From NCBI GenBank assembly GCA_014773175.1, contig VXCM01002037.1, forward strand, positions 62,001 to 126,000: a stretch of DNA of 64,000 bases, given 5' to 3'. Shown piece by piece: positions 45,701 through 57,500 of the stretch. Below the pieces are notes generated by a model. That model saw only the letters and a list, made by a program, of their open reading frames with translations. It searched no databases and was not told the DNA's origin. How positions within the stretch are numbered: the first letter of the stretch is position 1; every line of letters begins with the position of its first letter. Both the position numbers and the translations under genes were made by a program. The stretch is from Lucifuga dentata. Taxonomy: Eukaryota > Chordata > Actinopteri > Ophidiiformes > Bythitidae.

Positions 45701-48700
45701 AATCATTATCATTCCCTGATAAGAGCGTGGGGACAGTGGGCGAACATAGGTAGTTTCACCTTCGCTGGTGATACCCGGGTGAGTGCTTCCCCGCATGGCG
45801 TGACGCATTACGCGCAGCTTCCGTCTCTACTTTTGGACGAAACGTAAATGAATGCATGAAAAGACATGAAGATGCATTTTGTTCTTTGTGAAGGCCTCTC
45901 AATCAAAAAGCATTTTGGGTGCAAATAGTGTGCGCTTTCACTTCCTCTCCATCTAAAAATGCGCTCGCATTTCAAAAGTCCTTTGAGGGCGCCGATCCTA
46001 CAACACAAGTTCCCAGAATGCTCATCAGCGGCAAGAATTTGTGGAGTAAAACTTCAAGAACCTCAGATACAAAAATAAAGAAATCCATGTAGAAACCTTA
46101 GTCCATGTGTTACAGATGGTTCAAAATTGTACAGAAAAAATATACAATATGAACAACTCTATCTTTGTGCAATATAACTGTATATGTGAGCAACAAACAA
46201 ATATACAAATATTAAACATGGTAGAATTACGGATAATTTACAGAATGCACATTGAGCCAAAACCAGCATTATCCTCCACTATGTTCTGCCAATCAGACTT
46301 TTTGAAGTGGCAAAAATTATTTAAACACATTTTCTACTACTGGATCCACTACATTTCATATGACTTTGATAATAAAATGGCTTTGTGAAAATTGCATGTG
46401 TTGTATAAATGTAGAAGCCTGGAAGAGACTGATGTGTCTGTCCATAATTAACGAAAACTCATGCACATCCGCTGAATGATCTTCATTTTCATATTTATAG
46501 GTTAGACACGCTTGGCCTTTAAGACTCATCTTTAAAATAAAGATGAGAGGCCATGGCTGTCACATATTCCACTGAACAAGAAACTGAAAACTGTGACTGA
46601 CACCCAGTAAATATTGGTTAAAAATCACATTTTTATAAAATCTGCCAACATAATGAGAAACATTATTATGTAACCTTAGCAGGGTAACATAAACAGTATT
46701 AAAAAGTAATACGTATTAATTTAAAGAATGAAACACATGGAGAAATGTTCTTGGTTACATAATTTCTTGACAGACTTGCTCAAGTTACCTTGGACTTTTT
46801 TCACCCCAATAAACAGACATTTAAATAGTGAAAACTTGTTTATTCTCTTAATGATTCTCTTCTTGCTTTAATCCTCTGTAAAGCCAATTGAGGGTAAAGT
46901 AAAACTTCTCCCTTGGGGTCTTAAAGGCCCAAACTCTGAAAGTATATTCACATATGCAACTGAAGAGTTTGAGTTAAAAATGAAAAACTGTCTTTTGATT
47001 TTTTGTTTTTTTTTAAAGATCACTCATCAAAATGCATGTCTGTACTTGCAATAATACGAAGAAAAAAAAGATTACTAATGAAAACAAACATTTTGCAACA
47101 TCGGTAAGCATCATTAAGTGGTGATGCTAGCATTTTGTTCGCATTTAGATCAGAGGCATTAACAAAAATTCACATCTAAATTTAGGGGAAACTATTACGT
47201 CAAATTAACCTGAGACTTGGATATGTAGAAAATAGCAATATGAGCCAAACATCTAATCAAGCAATGCTTATTAAAGGTTAAAAATTACAGTTACATACAG
47301 GTCGACCACAGTGTTTGTGTCTTGGCTTACTTGACATTTTCCAAGCAAAAATTAGGATGAAAACCTGACAACAGAACCTCTTCATTCACCAATTATGGAA
47401 GTGTGCTGTGGTGCACACTACATCTCTCTTGATTAAAACTGACAGATCCTGATTATTCATTCTATCAGAACAAAAGAAGTCTCTTGACACAACACTAAGC
47501 AAACAGATGTGCTTTAATACAGCACGGTGCTTTAAAGTCAGAGGGTGTGTGTGTGTATTACAGCACGGACATTTTTTGATTAAAACAGAACAGACTTTTG
47601 ATCGACACATTCCATTGTAATACAAATTGATCGCAATCCCTGGGATGCGGAGAAAATTTACAATTAATTTGTGTCGGGGTCGAGGGAGGAGCCTGTTAAA
47701 AGTTGCACGGACACCTGACATCTCAGAGGAAATAGATAAAATTACAACCACCCTCCTCCTGTAGCTCTTTGAAATGATGCTGTGGAAAAGTGCATGCTGC
47801 TAGGAAACAGCAGTCTATAGCAAAACAACACTCCCCTGTATAATAAGTTTTATCACTGGGATTCAGCATCGAGATATAATATGATATGTCATCTGAGGTT
47901 TAAAAAGATGGATTTGTGGCTAGAAATTCTGCCAAAACTCCCAGCGGGATATTTCTACAGATTGAGCCACTGCGCTCCCATGGCACGAGGCTTTCAGATG
48001 GCAGCGCATAATTTTTGTCTCTCATATAACCTTAGCGGTAAAAAGACTAGAAAATCAGCAGCAGTAAAGTTAAGAAATGACTGTGGGGAATTTATTGGTA
48101 AATGTAGCTTTTCCTGTCAAAAACAAAAAGCTGAGGTTGGGTTTAGCATTACTAAAGGACCATACCAGTGATTGTGCATGTTTGAGCCCACTATATACAC
48201 AACCCACATTTATGTTACGTTACTGACAAACAATTTCCAAAACATTAAACTGTATTTTAGTTTTCCTGTTTTTTTTTTGTTTTTTTTGTAGAAAAGATGG
48301 TCATTTTCATTTCTCTGTAAAAGCTGTCTTCTCCTGGGTCTACATTTCTTGGTGGAGTAACACACTGTCTTCCATGTAGTTCCATTAAATAAAGTTACTT
48401 CTGCAAAAACAGCTTAACAGACATAGTGTTTGCTGTGATGCATCTCAACAGTGTTCCAAGTCTCTACAAGCTGATTTTTACAATGTACTGGAACCAACTC
48501 AGTCTGGAATTTAACGCTAAAGTCATATATTTTGGAAAATGGTTGTGTATATTGGGCTGAAACATGCATGATCACTATGGTATGATCCTTTAGGTATGAG
48601 GAATAAGCTTTCGTAGCCACATAAAATGTTTTAAGAGGTTTTCAGGCTGTTATCTTAATGTTAATGGCCACACTTCAAATTCTATAAACTGCCATTTATG

Positions 48701-51700
48701 CTTAAATCTATGTATGAAATCCATGGCACAGATTTGATCAAGAAGAAAGTTTGGGTTTTAGAGAAGAAGTTGATTCAGGAGCACTGAAAACGATGTCATT
48801 TAAATTACCAGGTAGAGTGTCACGGGAACTAGTGAAACCACAAAGGGCCATAAACAATAAAGCTGTTCAGATGGTCCGTCTGGGTCAGGGAAGTAATGAT
48901 AGAAGCTTTAACATGACAGCTGCTGCAATAAAAGACAGTGGTGACAATCAATTCCACTTGGAATTGGGTGAGGGAATGATCGTTTTTGAGATGGACGTGA
49001 ACAGAGAGATGAATCAAAGACAGAAAGTCAAGTCAGGTCTAGTTAAAAGATCATACCGGTGATCTGGCGAGTTTGAGCCCAATATGTACAATCCGTATAC
49101 ACGTGACGTTACTGTCAACATTTCCCAAAATAGTGGTAATTTTTAAAATTGCTTTTCCTACCTTCCAGACTGCCGTTGGCTTCAGTTAATTCCAGTATGC
49201 TATTAAAATCAACTTGTAGAGACTTGAAACACACTTGAGACACGTCATCCATCACAGCAAACAACATATCTATCAGGTTTTATTGCCGAAGTAACTTAAT
49301 TTAACTGAACTGATGTGGAGCTGCGCGGAAGACGATGTATTTCTCTGCCAGGAAATACAGCTCCAGGAGACGATGGCTGTTAGAGGGAAATTAAAACGAC
49401 TGTGCCTTCTACAGTTGTGCGTAAGTGGTAGAAGGCGAAACATTGAATTTTAAGGTGGGTGTATCACCTGAACGTTTGATTTTGAAAGATTAGGAGATTT
49501 GAAAAACTAACAGGAAAACTAAAATACAGTTTTATGTGTTGGAAAATGGTTGCCGGTAACGTAACATGTATGCAGGTTGTATATATTGGGCTCAAACATG
49601 CACAATCACCAGTATGGTCATTTAAAACTAGATCAATTTATAGATAAATAAGTAATAAAATCACATGTATCAATAAGTGAGGTGAAGGCTTATTTAAATA
49701 GCATCTTCACTTATTCAACTGAATTGTCAGCATGTTACCAAGTCTGCCATAAACTGAAAAAATATCCAATATTGGAGCCCAAAAATCTCTACAGGCATAG
49801 ATGGACACATAACGAGCACCTTAAATGAGGAGAATCAAGACTGATGTATTGGGATTTACACACACCCAAACGGAAGTAAGTATAAAGATCACTGAGCTAA
49901 GAATAAGCTGGTGAACCTCACTGAGTTGTTATGATGATCAATAGAAATGAGCTGAGACGTCTCAAATCCTGTGCCTTGGCAGTTTTGAGTTCAGTGAAAC
50001 TAGATCTGCTTAGTTCGCTAATGAGCTCTTTTGTTCTGCTTCAGGGTGTCTAATCGGTTTAAAAAAAAAACAAAAAAAAAAAAACCAGAATTCTCAGCCC
50101 CGTTATAGTGAGAGATGGGTGGCCAAAAGTATCAGAAGAAAAACGATTAAGATCACTTCCCCTTTTAGCTGCTAAAACTGTTGCTGGCCAGCTTCTGTAA
50201 TGTGAAAAAGTGTAAAAATAGAGCTAAAAGTGCAATGTGGTGGCAGAAGAAGTGCAAAGTTAATATACAATCCTGTCCTAACATGCTGTCATGGCTAATG
50301 TTAACAATTGCCTACTTACACATTTGGCAGACACAGAGCAGCATTAGAAACCCACTGGAGTTGTTTGTGTCTACCTGATGAATGTAAGTTCAATAAAATC
50401 TATTTTGGACTCACCAGATTCCTTAATCTGGTGAGTCCAAATTTATCAACTCACTAGATTCCTTAATCTGGTGAGTTGATAAATTTGTTTGTCTGCTGCT
50501 TGTTGCCATTTAGTATACAGCAAGTTTATCAGAACTTTTTTTTTAAAAATGGCAGCATCTGATTGATTAGGGCAGCTAAGACTCAAGTGTACAGTAAATG
50601 TGCAAATATTAAAGGATCATACCGGCGACAGGGCATGTTTAAGCCAAATATATACAATCTACATACATGTTGTGTTGCTGCCAGCCATATCCCCATATTT
50701 ACTACTTCAGCTGTAAATTTCAGATCTTTTTCCTACCTTCCAGACTGCCATTGGTTTCAGTTCGTTTCAGTATGTTATTAAAATCAACTCGTAGAGACTT
50801 GAAATATGCTTGAGCCATCACAGCGAGCACGATGTTTATTAGGTTTCTTGCCAAAGTAACTTAAATTAATCGATCCAACACAGAGCTCCAGGGAAGACGA
50901 TGTATTTCTCCACCAGGAAATATAGTCCCAGGAGAAGACAGCTTTTTTTTTTTTTTTTTTTTTNTTTTTTTTTTTTTTTTTTTGAGATATTAAAATGTCC
51001 TCCTACAACCAAGCGTAAGTGTTAGCAGGTGAAAAATTGGATTTTAAGGTGGGTGCATCATCTAGGAATTTGGTTTTGAATGATTAGGGGATTTGAAAAA
51101 CATAACAGGAAAACTGAAATATAATTTTATGTGTCTGGAAATTGGTTGTCAGTAATGTAACATGTATGTGGGTTGTATATATTGGACTCAAACATGCACA
51201 ATTGCTGGTATGGTCCTTTAACCAAAACAATGAGCTAAATGCAGGCAAAAATTCTACAGAACAGCAGAGTTGGCTATTAATTATCTGTGGTTCCATCGCT
51301 ACAAATTGACACTTTCACATTACACATTTATCAATTTCATGTTAATATGAAAAAGATTGAATAACTATCAAAACCTATAACTTAATAATCCAAAATCAAA
51401 ACCTACACTCATCCTAATAAAAGCAGTATAGATTTTTTTTTTTTTTTTTTTTTGGTCATTAAAGGAAATACTGTACCTTTATACCATCTTAGACTGCATA
51501 TTGAAAGAAATTTTAGGTTTCAGGTATTAATTATCTCCACTATGCTGAGCAAATGATTAACGACCTGGTACTGACCTTCCAGCAGATAATTGAGATCTTG
51601 GCACTCGACACCTGCTTACCAAGATGTTCGTGTCATTGCGCCACAGTGACCAACTGGCCAATCAGTCACCAGCTTGACTTTTACCCTCCATTGCCTTGTC

Positions 51701-52851
51701 TGTGTGTTAACCCAATGTCATAGTAAGGGAGAGTGTATTATAAATGATCGCTGCTGCTCTGGGGGCTGTGTCATGTTATGTTCTACCCACGCCTGTGTCC
51801 ATTCTTATTTGTAGCTTGTAAAATCATGAAATCGGCAAAAACACATTAGAGTAAATCAATATGACTAAACATAATATACCTGTCATTTATGTATGCTTTG
51901 TAACTCAGGAAAATTGGGTGACGAGTTCCACTATTTGTTTGAATGTAGTTACTTTAGTTTGAAAAGAAAGAAATACCTGCCTCTGCAGGATGAGACCTAA
52001 TGCATATTAGGTGAATAAGTAATGCAGTTCTGAAGATGTCTTTATTCAGGGTAATTCAGCAAAATTTTGTAAAGAGATTGCATTAGCATTTAGATGTATG
52101 TAATATTTATTTACTTATTTATTGTGTTTTGGTTGTTTTTGTATTCGTCTTGCCTTATGAACTCTGTATACAGTATGTTGACTTTTTCCTCACACCAAGT
52201 GGGTCTTATGAGAAATAAAAATATTATTATTATCATCATCATCATCATTATATTTTTCTGGAGCTAGCTCCCCAACTATTAGATACATCAAACCGTTAGC
52301 TTTCTAGTGAAGCAGCCTCATCTCAACACGTAGCAACGTCTAATTTACATGTTTCTGACCTATTTGTTACTGTGCAGCAATTCCACTAATTCCACTAGTT
52401 AGCAGATCTGGATCCTGATCTGCATCCATACCATTTTACACCTATCATGAGAAATGCTCTATCTCACAATGTTAAGAAATCATCATCAAAGGATTTTTAT
52501 TTTTTATTTTAAAGGCCTGGCACCAAAACATAATGGGTTCTTCTTTTAACCATGCCCTGCTGTTCAATTAAGTTTGGTCAAAATGTGTAACTTTTTGGGC
52601 AGTCCTGCTAACAAATCATAATCTCCTTCATGGTGATTTAAAAAAAAAAAAAGTTATGATCAAATCATTTTGTAATGTAAGGGTATTAANCCTTCATGGT
52701 GATTTAAAAAAAAAAAAAGTTATGATCAAATCATTTTGTAATGTAAGGGTATTAAATGTACTATATCCATTGAGAACTTTTAAAACCAGAGTTAAAAACC
52801 AGAGAAGCGAAACTTTAATATCACGAAGAGATAAAGTGTGTTTTGTGGGAA

Positions 52852-52882
<31 letters not shown>

Positions 52883-53484
52883 ANACGAAGAGATAAAGTG
52901 TGTTTTGTGGGAAATAAATATATATATATATATAAATAAATAAATGTTTTCTCATGCATCAACAACATATCCACATTTCATCTTATCAGATGCCTGTTAA
53001 CTTTTGGACTTTTTTGTTCTGATTCTCTAGCAAACGTCAACAGTTGCTGTGCTGATCAAAAAGCTGTGACATGGCATGAAGCCACTTATTTCTCTCCTGT
53101 CTGCCTTATCCTGCTACACACTATTACAAAAAAAAGAAAAAGAAAAGAAAACATGGGTGGTGAAGTTCTCCTCGGCATTAAAAAGAAACATAACTTGTTG
53201 CTCTCTTCCAATTATATTCCCTCTCATTCACATGTGCTGTCTCTGCTTGAGACTTCCTCCTCTTCATGGTTGGTGGCACAACGGCTGTTATGAAAGCAGG
53301 AACGATTTCCAAGATGGCCAAAAAATAAAAAAAACGACACAGGCTCAATTTTTTGTAAGCTGGTCGAAAGAGAGAATAGAAATATTGTTGCCTGTAAATA
53401 ATACTGAAGGAAAAACAAATATTACTTTAATGAAGAGACCAGAAAGGCTGTAAACCAGAAGTGCAAATTCTGTTACCCCATGCA

Positions 53485-53524
<40 letters not shown>

Positions 53525-54474
53525 CACAGGGTCAGTTCATTGAATCACTTCTGCTAACATGACTTTTGTTTTAAAGGACCATACCATCCAATTTGCATGT
53601 TTGAGCCTAATATATTAAGTTTTCATACGTTACATTACTGACAATCATTTCTCAAAGCATACTACTGGAATGGTGATTCAATTTTTTTTTTTTTTCCCTA
53701 CTTCCATTGGTTTCAGTTCATTCTGGTACACTATTAAAACCAGCTTAATACCTCAAAAGTTCTTGGGATAGGTAATCCATCATCGTGAACGAGACATATA
53801 TTCAGGTTTTTTGGTTTTTTTTAGAAGTTACATAATTTTAGCGTTTAAGTGAAATAAAAAGCACAGAGTGAATGTATGTTCTCCACTGGCAAATGCAGTC
53901 CCAAAAGAAGACCTACGTTTATTGAAAAATTTAAACGACCGTGACTTCATAAGGCTGCGTAACTATTAGCAGGCGAAACATCGGTTTTTAAGGTGGGTGT
54001 ATCACTTGAAAATTTGATTTTGAAAGATTAAGAGATTTTGCAAAATATCAGAAAAGCTGAAATACGGTTTTATCCTTTGGGAAATGATTGTCAGTAATGT
54101 AACGTATGAAAATTTAATACATTAGGCTCAAACATGCAAAATGGCAGATATGGTCCTTTAAAAAAATTTAACTTCAAAAGCACAAAAGGAAATCAGTAAA
54201 ATTGCCAATTTTGAATTTTATTCTAAACTAATTTATGTTTTTATTGACTGTACACTACAAAATTTAATGTTGACTGCATGGATTTGACTTTAACGGGGAA
54301 TTTTTTGGACAATTGTGTTTTAAAATACCATATAACACCACTGATTACAGAAAATAAAGTGGCCAAGGTTTCAATATAAAAAGAAATATGAATTCAGCTC
54401 AGAAAGGGCGCCATAGTTTTATATTTCTGCAGCTACATTCTTATATTTGGTTTTGTAAATAGTATATACATATG

Positions 54475-54510
<36 letters not shown>

Positions 54511-54540
54511 ACAGCNTTTTGTAAATAGTATATACATATG

Positions 54541-54576
<36 letters not shown>

Positions 54577-57500
54577 ACAGCTGTAGTTTCAATGTAGAAA
54601 AGGAGCATCATGTTCCAGTAATTTAAGAAAATCGGCCCAGAGAGGCAAACTTCTTTTCACAATGTCATTACTCCATTATCTACTCACTGTTGTATAGCTC
54701 AATATATTAACTTATTATCCACTAAATAGTCCACCAAACACACTTTTTAGAACCCCACTAAACACGCTGTCTCCCCCAGGTCTATCTTCATTTAGTTTAT
54801 ATATCAGTTATTCTTCAGCAAATGATTTTCAAAATTTCCCTATTTAGATAGAGAATATTTCTAATCAGGTCACTACATCTCTCAGCCATGTCCAGCTGTG
54901 TGCCAACTAAAGGCAGACAGTCGCAGGAGACGCTGACTCCAGTTCTTTTTCTGATTTGCCTCAGCAAAAAAAAAAAAGATGAATAGTCATTCATTCTTTT
55001 AAAAGACCATACTGGCAATCATGTATGTTTGAGCCCAATACATACAGTATAACCTGCATACATGTCACATTACTGACAACCAATTTCCAAACCGTAAAAC
55101 CATATTTTAATTTTCCTGTTATTTTTTCAAATTCTGTAATCTTAAAATTCAATGTTTTGTCTTCTAACACTTGTGCACTGTTGTGCACGGTCATTTTAAT
55201 TGCTCCATAAATGCCATCTTCACCTGGGACTATATTTCCTGGTGGAGAAATACATGGTCTTCCATGCAGCTCCTTGCTGGATCGGTTAAAGTTACTTCAA
55301 CAAAAAACCATAATAGATGTGTTTTTTGCTGTGATGGATTATGTAAGTCAAATGTCTTTCAAGTCTCTACAAGTTGATTTTAATAGCGTACTGGAATGAA
55401 CTGAAACCAATGACAGTCTGGAANTCAAGTCTCTACAAGTTGATTTTAATAGCGTACTGGAATGAACTGAAACCAATGACAGTCTGGAAGGTAGGATTTT
55501 TTTTTTTAATTTAATGCTAAAGTAGTATATTTTGGGAAATGATTGTCAGTAACGTTAACGTGTATGTGGATTTTATACGTTGGGCTTAAACCTGCAGGAT
55601 TGCTGGTATGTTTCTTTGATAATGATTTTCTGCATGCACACAGGAAGTTTTTGTGCCCTTTTCTCCGTGGTGCAATGACTTACATTAAAAAAATAAAAAA
55701 ATCTCAACAAAAGCAAAATGACCCGTTTGCACTGTTAAAGGACCATACCATCCATTTTGCATGTTTGAGCCTAATAGATTCAATTTTCTTACATGTAAGG
55801 TTACTGACAATCATTTCCCAAAGCATAAAACCATATTTCAACTTTCCTCATATTTTACAAAATCTCTTAACCTTTCAAAATCAAATATTCAAGCAATACA
55901 CCCACCTTAAAAATCGATGTTTCGCCTGCTAATAGTTANAAATCAAATATTCAAGCAATACACCCACCTTAAAAATCGATGTTTCGCCTGCTAATAGTTA
56001 CGCAAAATTATGAAGTCAAGGTCATTAAAAATTTTTGACAAACTCAGGTCTTCTTTTGGGACTATATTTCCCAGTGGAGACATACATTCACTCTGCGCTT
56101 TTAATTGCAGTTAAACTCTAAAATTACGAAACTTTGAAAAAACCTGAATACAAGTCTTGTTCGCGATGATGGATTACCTATCCCAAGAACATTTCAAGTA
56201 TCATCAAGTTGATTTTAATAGCGTACCAGAATGAACTGAAACCAATGGCGGTTTGGAAGGTAGGAATTTTTTTTTTTTTAAACTCACCATTCCAGTAGTA
56301 TGCTTTGGGAAATGATTTTGAGTAACGTTATGTGTATGAAAATTGAATATATTAGGCTCAAACATGCAAAATAGCGATTTCTGCTAACCTGTAGTGAAAC
56401 TTCTACATGACTGATTCTTTGAGACAGGGGAGCCTGAAAGTCCAAAATGAACCTGCACGCTAATTAAAGCTCACCCATATTATGTATGAAGCGACATATA
56501 GTAGATTTAAATATGTGGTATAACAGAAAGGAAAACAGTGTATTTATAATGGTTAAAATCTTCAAGTAGACATGGAACAAGAATTTCAGACATCCACTGT
56601 TTGCTGCATTCCACCTCTTTCAATGCTGTCGCTCCTCTTATATATATAATAAAAATAACAAATCGTTAATTAGTAGCTACAGCATCTTTGAAGACACTTG
56701 TTTGTCAACACAACAGATTGAATTTTAAAAGCTAAACTGATAATGATAAACAGCCTAATATCTCTATTGCTGCTGTATGGCATTCACTCCACTCTGCTGA
56801 AACGTTTCTATAAAATTAGTTTTCGAATTATTGATTTGAAAGCCTTCTCGAAACAGAGAATAACTTGACAGAGTAAAGACTCAAACTTCTAATAACAAAA
56901 ATAACTTGGAGTCTGCAACCCTCTGCTTTAACATGCCAACATAAAACTAACTAAAAAAACAGCACAATCTACACCCACGAAAAAAAAAAAAAAACNTTTT
57001 TTTTTTTTTTTAGAATTACAATAATTAGCATATACCTTAATTTCTATGATTCACACAACAACAATGTGATAATTTCAGAACGGCACTGTCAAAGGAAATG
57101 TTTAATCCTAATATTTCTAACTGACTGGCAAAATGAACCAGCTTTTCTTAATTATTTCTGCATTAACCTTAGAATATATTTTCTTTCTCTCTTTTTTCTT
57201 TACACAATTCACACTTTAACCCATTATCACTTATCTACTGGAACTGCGATGCAACTGTTTGTCTTCAGGGAGAGCAGACATGATTATGTCCCGACACATG
57301 AATTAATACACACACCTGAAAATACATTTCAGGTGTGTGTATGACCCCTACAAAAACATACATAAGTAAAAAGCTCATTCGCAGACTCTTACACATGCTA
57401 CTGGTAAAGCTGTCTTTCCAGACGAGTCTACCAGGCTATGATCATTGAATATTCAGTAAAGGTCAATCCAAATGCATAAATGTTGTAATAGTGTATATGC

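Noticed and set aside
47386..47751. 121-codon minus-strand frame
   Set aside because: No recognisable product, no lmbrd1-like splice context, ordinary intron composition.
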